DNA from: Benthicola sp039584685
GTDB lineage: Bacteria; Gemmatimonadota; Gemmatimonadetes; Palauibacterales; Palauibacteraceae
Reading direction: 5' to 3'
Length of the DNA: 64,000 bases
NCBI GenBank assembly: GCA_039584685.1
Contig: JBDGXI010000001.1
Location: 1 to 64,000 of the forward strand
Each line of letters opens with the position of its first letter. Position 1 is the stretch's first letter. The translations under genes were made by a program, and so were the position numbers. Shown here one piece after another: positions 48,790 through 56,551 of this stretch. The notes below the pieces were generated by a model. That model saw only the letters and a list, made by a program, of their open reading frames with translations, had not been told where the DNA came from and ran no database searches.

Positions 48790-50762
48790 GCGGTCCACGC
48801 CCCGGACGGGTGCTCGGCTGGTTTCTGCTGCTGGTGCCTCTGGTTCCGCTGTCCTGGCTGTTCGGCGAGATCGATCGGGCCCGCGGCCTGGTACCGCCCT
48901 CCGAGGCTCTGTTGGGGGCCTTCGTGTTCGGCGCGCTCGCCTTGCTGGGCGCCCGGTTGTTCCCGGCCGGGCTGCCCGAACGCGCGCTCACCGCTCTCGA
49001 GCGCGAGCGGGGTGCGGGAGCTCTCGTCGCCCGCGGGGCCGTCCCGCTGCTTCTGGTTCTGCTACTCGCCACCTCGATCCTGGCGTTCGCCCGCCGACCG
49101 CTGCTGATCGACAGCGTCATCCAGCTGTTCCAGGCGCGGATCTTCGCGTCGGGGCACCTGTATGCGGGTGCCCCGCCCGGAGAGGCCTTCTTCGCCGTCC
49201 AGCACATGCTCGTGGATGGAGGGCGGTGGTATTCCCAGTATCCACCCGGACACTCAGCGATCCTGGGCCTCGGGGTGGGACTCGGCGTGGCATGGCTGGT
49301 GCCGGTGGCCCTGTCCGTCGGGACCGCCCTGCTCCTGTACGGTTTCGCCCGCCGGGCCTATGATCTGGCCACGGCCCGCCTGACGGTGATCCTTCTCGCC
49401 CTGGCTCCGTTCTTCTGGTTCATGGGGGCAAGTCACATGAACCACGTCTCGGCCCTGTTCTTCGTGTCAGCCTTCCTGTACCTGCTGGTTCGATGGGAGG
49501 AACGAGGCGCCCCGGGGATCCTCCTGGGCGCCGGCCTGGCGATCGGGGCGGCCTTCCTCTCGCGCCCTCTAACCGCGGTCGCGGTCGGCCTGGCGATGGC
49601 CCCGTTCGTTCTTCTCACGGCCTTCAGAAAGCGCGACAAAGTCTCGGCGGGCGCGGGTCTCGCCGGCGTGCTGGTGGCCGTGTTCCTGTATCTGGCCTAC
49701 AACGCGGCCACCACGGGCGATCCGCTGATGCCCGGATACATCAAGCTGTGGGGCGCGGATCACGGTCTGGGCTTTCACTCGACGCCGTGGGGCGAGGTCC
49801 ACACGTTGCTCGCCGGCCTGCGCAACGAGATCACGGACCTGGCTCTTCTCTCCGCTCTGCTGTTCGAGTGGCCGGTCTCGGCACTGATTCCAGCCGCACT
49901 GCTTTTCGCGGCGGGATGGGGCTCGAGGAAGTGGGACACCCGCCTCCTGGCCGGATTCCTGGCCCTGCCGGCCGCCTACCTGTTCTACTGGCACAGGGAT
50001 GCGTTTCTCGGCCCGCGCTATCTCTATTCGGGACTCGCCTTCCTGGTTCCGCTGACGGCCCGGGGCCTCATCGAGGTGTTTCGCCGGGCGGGGGATCGCC
50101 ACCTGTGGGGAGGCTCGGAACTGACCCGTGTTCCGGTGTCGAGCGTTGCCGGCATGCTGCTGCTGCTGTGCCTCGCGTACGCCGCGGCCTATTCGACGCC
50201 CCGCAGGTTCCACGTGTACCGCACCGGGCTGGCCAGCATGAAGGTTGACCTGGCCGCGGAGGTCGGGCACCGGGGCATATCCGATGCCGTCATCTTCGTT
50301 CCGGTGAGCTGGGGCAATCGTCTGCTGGCCCGGATGCGAGGGCTTGGAGTGTCCGCCTCCGGCGCGGAGAAGGCATACCGCCAGAGTGATCACTGTGCCC
50401 TGGAGTTGACGGTCCGTCGTGCCGAGCGGGAGAGGTGGACGCCTTCCCGGACGGCGGCCGCGATCGCCGAGCTTGGGCCCGGGGGAGAGCCGGTCCCCGC
50501 CTCGAGTCCGCTGACCAACGGAGATCCGACGCTTCGGCTGACCGCGGGCACTTCGCCGGCTCCCGAATGCATGGACGAGATCGCGTATGACCGGGCCGGC
50601 TACTCGAACTTCGCGCCGTTCCTGGCCGATCAGGATCCATCGCTCGCGGGTCCCCTGGTGATCGCCCGGGACCTGCGGCGGCGCAACCGGGAGTTGCTGG
50701 ACGCGTATCCTGGTCGCCGGGCGTTCACCTATCGGAACGGCGAGTTCCTCCCGGCACGCTGA
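48786..50762 (+). CDS. Polytopic membrane protein, GT-C/GT39-like
   Basis: A 658-residue protein with about 12 membrane helices and a soluble C-terminal domain of about 150 residues. The segments DSVIQLFQARIFASGHLYAG, MLVDGGRWYSQYPPGHSAIL, HMNHVSALFFVSAFLYLLVRW, and FWHRDAFLGPRYLYSGLAFLVPL-type aromatic motifs resemble bacterial GT-C mannosyl- or arabinosyltransferase-like proteins. GTG start overlaps the previous stop by 4 nt. Last gene of the overlapping glycan run; a hairpin follows, then the minor prepilin genes. Confidence 0.7.
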   Translation: MSGPRPGRVLGWFLLLVPLVPLSWLFGEIDRARGLVPPSEALLGAFVFGALALLGARLFPAGLPERALTALERERGAGALVARGAVPLLLVLLLATSILAFARRPLLIDSVIQLFQARIFASGHLYAGAPPGEAFFAVQHMLVDGGRWYSQYPPGHSAILGLGVGLGVAWLVPVALSVGTALLLYGFARRAYDLATARLTVILLALAPFFWFMGASHMNHVSALFFVSAFLYLLVRWEERGAPGILLGAGLAIGAAFLSRPLTAVAVGLAMAPFVLLTAFRKRDKVSAGAGLAGVLVAVFLYLAYNAATTGDPLMPGYIKLWGADHGLGFHSTPWGEVHTLLAGLRNEITDLALLSALLFEWPVSALIPAALLFAAGWGSRKWDTRLLAGFLALPAAYLFYWHRDAFLGPRYLYSGLAFLVPLTARGLIEVFRRAGDRHLWGGSELTRVPVSSVAGMLLLLCLAYAAAYSTPRRFHVYRTGLASMKVDLAAEVGHRGISDAVIFVPVSWGNRLLARMRGLGVSASGAEKAYRQSDHCALELTVRRAERERWTPSRTAAAIAELGPGGEPVPASSPLTNGDPTLRLTAGTSPAPECMDEIAYDRAGYSNFAPFLADQDPSLAGPLVIARDLRRRNRELLDAYPGRRAFTYRNGEFLPAR

Positions 50763-50785
50763 TACGCTCGTCGTCTCTTCCTTGA

Positions 50786-50807
50786 AGCCCCGTTGATACG
50801 TGGGGCT
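50786..50807 (+). terminator. Hairpin after the glycan gene run
   Basis: AGCCCC (50786-50791) and GGGGCT (50802-50807) form a perfect 6-bp stem with a 10-nt loop, 24 nt after the stop of the last glycan gene. There is no T-run. It may mark the end of that transcript or part of the fimT leader. Confidence 0.35.
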
Positions 50808-50854
50808 ACACTCGCCTCGTGGTGCGCCCGGCCCGCACGTGAGGTACGACGAAA

Positions 50855-51313
50855 ATGAGAAACAGCCGCTTCCTCGGGCCGGCGGGGGTCACCCTGCCGG
50901 AACTGCTCATCACGCTCACGGTGATCGGCACTCTCACCACGCTGGGCGCCAGTGGCTTCAGGAATCTTCGCGACGCCACCTCGATGCGAGCTGCCACCTG
51001 GTCCGTGCGGAATCATCTGGTGCTGGCACGCTCCCTGGCCATCGCGAGACGGGAGAAGATCAGAATCCGCCAGGACGAATCCGGCGACCTGGTGCTCCTC
51101 ACGCTATCCGGGGAGAGGGTGGCGGCGGCCTCGGTAGGCCCATCCTCCGACGTGCCCGTGGACTCGCTTCGGGTCCGGCCATCGACCCTCCGCTTCAACT
51201 CTCGCGGGCAGGCGGCGCCAGGAAGCGTGTACCTGTATCGAGGCGACAGGGTCGTGCGCGTGGTATCCAATTTCCTCGGTCGGTTGCGCATAGAATCATA
51301 CCGCGCGCCATGA
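50855..51313 (+). CDS. fimT: GspH/FimT-family minor prepilin
   Basis: A 152-residue prepilin-like protein with leader MRNSRFLGPAG cleaved before Val12 and the mature start VTLPELLITLTVIGTLTTLGA, keeping Glu at position 5. The C-terminal part (about residues 40-150) has the GspH/FimT pattern: MRAATWSVRNHLVLARSLAIARREKIRIRQDE and a late LRFNSRGQAAPGSVYLYRGDR. Such minor pilins prime or cap the pilus; FimT has also been linked to DNA binding. GAGGT about 8-9 nt before the ATG supports the start. Followed by a second prepilin gene with a 4-nt overlap. Confidence 0.9.
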   Translation: MRNSRFLGPAGVTLPELLITLTVIGTLTTLGASGFRNLRDATSMRAATWSVRNHLVLARSLAIARREKIRIRQDESGDLVLLTLSGERVAAASVGPSSDVPVDSLRVRPSTLRFNSRGQAAPGSVYLYRGDRVVRVVSNFLGRLRIESYRAP

Positions 51314-51765
51314 GGTCCCCGGGAAGCGTCAAGGATTCAGACAGGGATCGCTGCGTTATGCATGGAGACTCGGCCGGAATCGCCCTAAATACTGCATATT
51401 TCAGGCGTGTCGGGGTGGTCACGTTCTTGCACGCCGTGCTCCTGGGAAACCGCGCTCGGTCCGGTTTCGGTCTGCCGGAAGTAGTGGTGGCCGTCACCGT
51501 TCTGGGGGTCGGAGTTCTCGGGGTAGCAGCATTGGGTGGTGCGGCGAGCAAGCTGAGACACATCGGGGCGGTGCGCAGCGCACAGACGGTTGCCGTCGCC
51601 ACGTTGCTCGAAGACGTCTCGGCGGTCGGGCCGACGGACCTTGAAACCACGGTCGACACGACACGGGTGTTCGAGGGTCTGATCGAGCTCCGCGTGACGG
51701 TGAGCGGAGCCGGGCCGGCGGGACCACTGTCATGGGTGACCAGAAGACCGTCGGAAGGGCCTTAG
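51310..51765 (+). CDS. PilV/GspI-like minor prepilin
   Basis: Carries a type IV prepilin signal GFGLPEVVVAVTVLGVGVLGVAALGG, with the Glu at +5 and the long hydrophobic stem, then a short globular part of about 75 residues rich in small and Thr/Val residues; this is like PilV or GspI subunits. With the ATG at 51310 (4-nt overlap with fimT) the leader would be 55 residues or more, unusually long. A GTG about 33 nt before the cleavage site would give a typical 10-residue leader (LLGNRARSG) but has no clear ribosome site. Function as minor pilin is likely; the start is uncertain. Confidence 0.78.
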   Translation: MRSPGSVKDSDRDRCVMHGDSAGIALNTAYFRRVGVVTFLHAVLLGNRARSGFGLPEVVVAVTVLGVGVLGVAALGGAASKLRHIGAVRSAQTVAVATLLEDVSAVGPTDLETTVDTTRVFEGLIELRVTVSGAGPAGPLSWVTRRPSEGP

Positions 51766-51852
51766 CTCAGTACCCTGGGGCGTGACCGTTGCGTGCATGC
51801 TACACGCAGGTGAAGTTGCTGCGACGGAGGAGGCGACGCGGGCCGAAATGAA

Positions 51853-51882
51853 TTGACGCGCCGGACGTATGCGCAGTATCGT
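51853..51882 (+). promoter_or_regulatory. Candidate housekeeping promoter for pilMNOPQ
   Basis: TTGACG (51853-51858) and TATCGT (51877-51882) are 18 bases apart in the 166-nt gap before pilM (ATG 51932). This would let the pilM operon be transcribed apart from the minor prepilin genes. Consensus matching only. Confidence 0.4.
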
Positions 51883-51931
51883 GCCACACCGTCCGGCTGG
51901 TCCCGACAAGATCTCGTTGAGCAAGTGTATC

Positions 51932-52978
51932 ATGGCTCTATTTGGCATCGGCCGAAAAAAGAAGACGGTTGGCCTTGACGTTGGAAGCGGCTTCATCAAG
52001 GTCGCGATCGTCGATCACACGGGACCCGTGCCCGAGGTCGAGCGTCTCGTCGTCCACCGCCTCGGAGCCGATGCCATCGTCGAGGGAGAGGTCATGGATC
52101 CGGGCCTCGTGGCCGAGACCATCGATACTCTGTTCGTCGAAGAGGGCATCCACGACAGGGACGTGGTGGCTTCGGTCGGAGGGCGGGACCTGATCATCAA
52201 GCCCATCCAGATGGACCGGATGAAGAAGTCCGACGCTCGCGAGGTCATCCGGTGGGAGGCGGAGCAGTACGTGCCCTTCGACATGGACGACGTGCAGCTG
52301 GACTTCGAGATTACGGACCCCGAGGGTGAAGGTCTGCAGATGAGCGTTCTGCTCGTCGCCGCCAAACGGGAGCTCGTCGAAAACAAGGTCGCGCTCCTCG
52401 AAGAGGCGAACCTCGCTCCTCGAATCATAGACGTAGACGCCTTCGCTCTCCACAATTCGCTCCAGCTCAACTACCCGGAAGCCATGAAAGGCATCTCCGG
52501 TCTCGTGAGCATCGGCCACGAGACGGCGAACGTGAACATCCTCGAGGATGGGGTGCCGGTCCTGACCCGCGATCTGACGTTCGGTACGCGGCGCCTGTCG
52601 CTGGACCTGCAGCGCGAGCGTGGGATGTTGGCCGAAGAGGCGGAGGCGGTTCTCAGGGGCGAGAACGTGGACGAGAGACTGCGGAATTTCCTCTACGAGC
52701 GGGCGCAGGAAGTGGGACGAGGGATCGAGCGGGCCACGGCGTTTCTCGAGACACAGGAAGTGGGGGCCAGCCTCGGGCGGCTCTACCTGTGCGGTGGCGG
52801 CGTGCGCGTTCCCGGCCTCGTCGAGGCGCTCGCCGAGCGGCTCGGAGTGGAGACGCGCGTGGCGAGTTCGTTCGAGGTGCTGAACGTCAAGCCGGGCGCC
52901 GCCGAAGCCGAGAACCTCGAGCACATGGGACCCATGATGATGCTGGCCATCGGACTGGCCCTGCGGGAAGCGGCATGA
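51932..52978 (+). CDS. pilM: Type IV pilus assembly protein PilM
   Basis: Actin-like cytoplasmic protein of the alignment complex that binds the N-terminus of PilN. The 348-residue protein begins MALFGIGRKKKTVGLDVGSGFIKVA, an ATPase phosphate-1-like loop, and has ASVGGRDLIIKPIQMDRM, EVIRWEAEQYVPFDMDDVQLDF, LVAAKRELVENKVALLEEANL and VSIGHETANVNILEDGVPVLTRDL, then LYLCGGGVRVPGL, all family landmarks. ATG 51932 was preferred to an upstream start because it matches the family N-terminus. First gene of pilMNOPQ; pilN follows 10 nt later. Confidence 0.95.
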   Translation: MALFGIGRKKKTVGLDVGSGFIKVAIVDHTGPVPEVERLVVHRLGADAIVEGEVMDPGLVAETIDTLFVEEGIHDRDVVASVGGRDLIIKPIQMDRMKKSDAREVIRWEAEQYVPFDMDDVQLDFEITDPEGEGLQMSVLLVAAKRELVENKVALLEEANLAPRIIDVDAFALHNSLQLNYPEAMKGISGLVSIGHETANVNILEDGVPVLTRDLTFGTRRLSLDLQRERGMLAEEAEAVLRGENVDERLRNFLYERAQEVGRGIERATAFLETQEVGASLGRLYLCGGGVRVPGLVEALAERLGVETRVASSFEVLNVKPGAAEAENLEHMGPMMMLAIGLALREAA

Positions 52979-52988
52979 GGTCCCTGCG

Positions 52989-53624
52989 ATGATCGAGGTC
53001 AATCTTCATCCGCAGGGATCCAAGAAGCGTCGGAAGGGGCGCAAGCTTCCGACGGCACCGGGCTGGTTGAAGTCGACCGGCACCGGCGAGGGTCGCGACC
53101 GGTGGCTGATCGCGGCCGTAGCGATCCCCGCCCTGGTCTTACTGGTCGTCGGCTGGATGTGGTTCACGCAGCGCGCCGAACGCGGCGCGCTGGACGAGCG
53201 GGTCGTGGAGGCCGTGGCTGATTCGAGCCGGCTTTCAGACCTGAGAGCGTTGAGCGACAGCCTTATCGCCCGCGAGGCGCAGATCAGTGAGCGGCTCCGG
53301 CTTCTCGAGGGCCTCGACGGCGGCCGCTTCGTGTGGCCTCGCCTTCTGGACGAATTCAGCCGTGCTCTCCCGGACTACGCCTGGCTGACGTCGATTCGCG
53401 AAGCCAACGCCCTTCCGGATCTCCAGGTCCAGATCGACGGAATGGCGGCGAATCCGCTTGCGATCACCGCCTTCGTCCGCAGCCTCCAGGAATCGCCTTT
53501 CGTTGAGGAGGTTCGGATTCTGGGGAGCCAGGAGCAGGACCTGGAGGGATTCAGTGCGCACACGTTCAGCCTGATCGTCGGGTACTCGGAACCGGCGGCG
53601 CCTGATGCAGGGGAGGATACCTGA
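52989..53624 (+). CDS. pilN: Type IV pilus assembly protein PilN
   Basis: Inner-membrane bitopic protein that pairs with PilO; its N-terminal cytoplasmic peptide contacts PilM. The 211-residue protein begins MIEVNLHPQGSKKRRKGRK, the INLLP-like PilM-binding segment (here VNLHP), followed by a membrane helix (about residues 39-60), a coiled coil (LDERVVEAVADSSRLSDL to ISERLRLLEGL) and a ferredoxin-like PilN domain (about 110-200, RLLDEFSRALPDYAWLTSIRE). It lies 10 nt after pilM. Confidence 0.92.
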   Translation: MIEVNLHPQGSKKRRKGRKLPTAPGWLKSTGTGEGRDRWLIAAVAIPALVLLVVGWMWFTQRAERGALDERVVEAVADSSRLSDLRALSDSLIAREAQISERLRLLEGLDGGRFVWPRLLDEFSRALPDYAWLTSIREANALPDLQVQIDGMAANPLAITAFVRSLQESPFVEEVRILGSQEQDLEGFSAHTFSLIVGYSEPAAPDAGEDT

Positions 53625-53626
53625 CC

Positions 53627-54229
53627 ATGGCGATCCTCCCGCAGGACCAGCGCCAGCAGATGATGCTGCTCGCGATCATTCTCGCACTGGCAGCGGGCGC
53701 GTTGTACTACAACTTCAGCTACCGTTCCGGGGCCGAGGAGCTCGTGAGCCTGACGGACCGCGTGGAAGACCTCGAGACCCAGAACCAGCTCGCGGAAGCG
53801 CGGATCGGAAACCTGCAGCAGCTGCGCGATCGGATCAGTGAGGCCGAGATCCAGTTCGAGCTCGTCGAGCGGCTGGTGCCGTCGGATGCCGAAGTGGCGG
53901 CGATCTACGAGGCCATCGCGACCGAGAGTCAGGCCCTCGATCTGCGCCTGATCAACGTGGAGCCGAGCCTCCCGGAGCCCGCGGACAGTGGGGCTTACTT
54001 CTTGCGGCAGGAATGGCTGATGCAGGTGGAAGGGGACTACCACTCGCTAGCCGAGTTTCTGACCCGGGTGGCTTCTTTCGACCGAATCGTGCGCCCGCGC
54101 GTGACGCAGGTGGCTCCCACCGCGCAGACTCCGAGTGGGCGGCAAAAGGTGATAGCCTCCTTCGGATTGGAGACCTACGTGCTGGCTCCCGAAGAGGCGC
54201 AGGCGGTTGTCCCGGAGGTGACGGAGTGA
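53627..54229 (+). CDS. pilO: Type IV pilus assembly protein PilO
   Basis: A 200-residue inner-membrane protein that heterodimerises with PilN. It has a short cytoplasmic N-terminus, a membrane helix (about residues 10-29, MMLLAIILALAAGALYYNF), a coiled coil (LTDRVEDLETQNQLAEARIG) and a PilO-type ferredoxin-like domain containing LVERLVPSDAEVAAIYEAIA and GDYHSLAEFLTRVASFDRIV, the latter being the most conserved PilO sequence. Two nucleotides separate it from pilN, and its end overlaps the pilP gene by 4 nt. Confidence 0.93.
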   Translation: MAILPQDQRQQMMLLAIILALAAGALYYNFSYRSGAEELVSLTDRVEDLETQNQLAEARIGNLQQLRDRISEAEIQFELVERLVPSDAEVAAIYEAIATESQALDLRLINVEPSLPEPADSGAYFLRQEWLMQVEGDYHSLAEFLTRVASFDRIVRPRVTQVAPTAQTPSGRQKVIASFGLETYVLAPEEAQAVVPEVTE

Positions 54230-54666
54230 TTGCGCGCGGGCTGGCGGCCCTGGCCGTTCTCCTCCTGGCAGCGCCGGGACTGTGGGCGCAGGAAGGCGAG
54301 CCGGATGATGCGGCCCCGGTGGAGGCGGTGCAGGCCGCTCCGACGCTGCAGCGAGAATCGTTTTCGTACTCCGGCGCCGGGCGGCGTGATCCGTTCAAGG
54401 CGCTGGAGGCTGGTGACGAGCTCGGACCTCGATTCGAGAACCTGGAGCTCGCCGGGATCATATTCAGCCCGCAAGCGGGCAGCGTGATCGTCCTGGTGGA
54501 TCGATCGACGCAGAGGCGGCACCGCGTCTGGGAAGGCGACATCGTAGGCGGCGCGACGTTGCTCGACGTGACGCCGGACGAGGCGGTCTTCAGGGTCACC
54601 GTCTTCGGCGTCAGCAGACAGGATACGCTGCGCCTGAAGAACACGGACAAGGAGCAGGGCGGATGA
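54226..54666 (+). CDS. pilP: Type IV pilus assembly protein PilP-like
   Basis: A 146-residue exported protein linking PilNO to the secretin. A signal peptide (residues 1-21, ending LLLAAPGLWAQ) precedes a short Pro/Ala linker, then a compact beta-rich domain: FSYSGAGRRDPFKALEA, FENLELAGIIFSPQAGSVIVLVD, HRVWEGDIVGGATLLDVTPDEAVFRV. The DPF motif and LxGI pattern occur in PilP-like proteins. It has no lipobox cysteine, unlike the lipoprotein PilP of proteobacteria. GTG start overlaps pilO by 4 nt; it overlaps pilQ by 4 nt. Confidence 0.85.
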   Translation: MIARGLAALAVLLLAAPGLWAQEGEPDDAAPVEAVQAAPTLQRESFSYSGAGRRDPFKALEAGDELGPRFENLELAGIIFSPQAGSVIVLVDRSTQRRHRVWEGDIVGGATLLDVTPDEAVFRVTVFGVSRQDTLRLKNTDKEQGG

Positions 54667-56387
54667 TCGGCAAACAGGTCCTCGCGACCCTCCTGGCAAC
54701 CCTCTGGGCGGCGGCGCCCGTGGGCCACGTTCAGGAGGTCCGGATCTCCTCTTCCGGAGATCAGACCGAGATCGCCGTCATCACGAACGGCGAGGTGGAG
54801 GTCCGGGACTTCATCCTGAGGGACCCGGCGCGCCTGATTCTCGACGTTCACGGTGCGGTCAACGAACTTCCCGAGGGCACCTTCGAAGGCATCGGGCGTG
54901 GCGGAATCGTGCGACTGAGGAGCAGTCAGTTCAGAGACGATGTGGTCCGCCTGGTGTTCGATCTCGCGCAGGCGCCGAGCTATCAGACGGCATCGGAATC
55001 CGGGCAGTACACCGTTCGCTTCACGAACCCCGGCGGGACGTTCGATACGTGGAGCAGCGGATCCGTGGCGACAGGAACGGTCGCCATGCTGGATCGCGTG
55101 CCCGAACCGACTGTGGCTCCCGCTCGGGCGGCTGGTCGCACCATGCAACAGGATGCGACGGATCTCGAACGCATTACGGTGGCGTACGACAGCGCCAGCA
55201 TGCTTGAGGTGCTGGCCGGGTTCTCGGAGTTCGCGGGGGTTTCGATCGTCCCGAGCACGGACGCTGCAGGGATGACCGTGCAGGGTGTCGACATCCGTAA
55301 CCAGAGATGGGACGTGGCCCTCGACGCCATCCTCGCGTCGCAGGGTCTGGGGTGGAGGCTGCAGTCCGAGGGGATCCTGATCGTGGACAAGCTGGAGGGG
55401 ATCCGGGCGCGCGACACGCTGCAGACCGAGACGCGGGTTTTCAAGATCAATTACGCCGCGGCCGATTCCGTGGCCTCGACACTCGAGCGGCTCGCCACGC
55501 CGAATCGCGGCCAGGTCGTTCCGTACCTGGGCGCCAACTCCGTGATCGTCACGGATGCGCCTTCGGTCGTGGCCCGCATGGACAGCCTGATCCGCAACCT
55601 GGATGTGAAGACGCCCCAGGTTTCCATCGAAGCCAAGATCATCTTCGTGGACCGCACGGACGTGATGGAGCTGGGGATCATCTACGATCTCAAGGACATG
55701 CAGGGGAACTCCATCAACGACGTGATCGGTGTTCCCGATCCGCTGAATCCGGGCGAGATCACGAACCAGACGCTGGTGGACCTGGGCGGTAACTCAGTCG
55801 CCGTCCTGGCCAACGCCAACGACCAGGTTCTGACTCCATCCCTGGAGATCCTCGCTTCCGTGGCGTTCGGTGACTTCTCGCTGTCCGCGTGGCTCCAGGC
55901 CCTCGAGCAGCACAAGCTTTCCGACGTGCAGGCCGCGCCAACGATCCAGGTGGTCGATAACCACCACGCCCGGATCCAGGTCGGTGAGAAGACCCCCGTG
56001 CGCGTCCTGGACGCGGGTACCGGGAACACCCAGGCGCAGGCGACCGTACAGTACGAGGACACGGGGATCATCCTCGATGTCACGCCGCACATCACGAACA
56101 ACAGCCAGATCCTGCTCGACGTATCGGCCGAGCGGTCGGGTATCCAGACCGAGATCCCGGATATCGGATTCACGTTCCTGAAGCAGATCGGCCAAACGCG
56201 CCTCCTGCTGGACGACGGCGAGACCATGGTCATCGGAGGCCTCACTCTGAGCCAGGTGGACCGGTCGGAGACGGGAATCCCGCTTCTCATGGATATTCCG
56301 GTCCTCGGAGCGCTGTTCCGCACGACCAAGAACTCAGAACGCAAGACGGATCTGATCATCCTGGTGACGCCTCACATCGTGGATTAG
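54663..56387 (+). CDS. pilQ: Type IV pilus secretin PilQ
   Basis: Outer-membrane ring channel through which the pilus passes. The 574-residue protein has a signal peptide, one AMIN domain (residues about 24-120, VQEVRISSSGDQTEIAVITNG), an STN/N0 domain (about 170-250, MLEVLAGFSEFAGVSIVPSTDA), an N1 domain (VNVAAADS-type FKINYAAADSVASTLERLA) and the secretin domain (from about 390: VQAAPTIQVVDNHHARIQVGEKTPV, GIILDVTPHITNNSQILLDVSAERSG, GIPLLMDIPVLGALFRTTKNSERKTDLIILVTPHIV). PilQ here has a single AMIN domain rather than two. ATGA overlap with pilP. Confidence 0.96.
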   Translation: MIGKQVLATLLATLWAAAPVGHVQEVRISSSGDQTEIAVITNGEVEVRDFILRDPARLILDVHGAVNELPEGTFEGIGRGGIVRLRSSQFRDDVVRLVFDLAQAPSYQTASESGQYTVRFTNPGGTFDTWSSGSVATGTVAMLDRVPEPTVAPARAAGRTMQQDATDLERITVAYDSASMLEVLAGFSEFAGVSIVPSTDAAGMTVQGVDIRNQRWDVALDAILASQGLGWRLQSEGILIVDKLEGIRARDTLQTETRVFKINYAAADSVASTLERLATPNRGQVVPYLGANSVIVTDAPSVVARMDSLIRNLDVKTPQVSIEAKIIFVDRTDVMELGIIYDLKDMQGNSINDVIGVPDPLNPGEITNQTLVDLGGNSVAVLANANDQVLTPSLEILASVAFGDFSLSAWLQALEQHKLSDVQAAPTIQVVDNHHARIQVGEKTPVRVLDAGTGNTQAQATVQYEDTGIILDVTPHITNNSQILLDVSAERSGIQTEIPDIGFTFLKQIGQTRLLLDDGETMVIGGLTLSQVDRSETGIPLLMDIPVLGALFRTTKNSERKTDLIILVTPHIVD

Positions 56388-56450
56388 GCACGCCGGACTT
56401 CGGCCGGCCGGCGCCTTGCCCGGCTCGTCCGGAGAACGATCCTGCGGCGG

Positions 56451-56485
56451 ACGCGGGGCCGGGAGAAATCCCGGTCCCGCGTTTT
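56451..56485 (+). terminator. Rho-independent terminator after pilQ
   Basis: A 14-bp stem, ACGCGGGGCCGGGA (56451-56464) pairing with TCCCGGTCCCGCGT (56469-56482) with one G-U pair and a GAAA tetraloop, is followed by TTT. It lies about 64 nt after the pilQ stop and 66 nt before aroC, a clear intrinsic terminator for the pilM-pilQ unit. Confidence 0.8.
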
Positions 56486-56551
56486 GCGTTCGGGGTGACC
56501 GCCGTATACTGGAGGCCGTCTCGGGCCCGGCACCATCCACGGAAGGACGTC

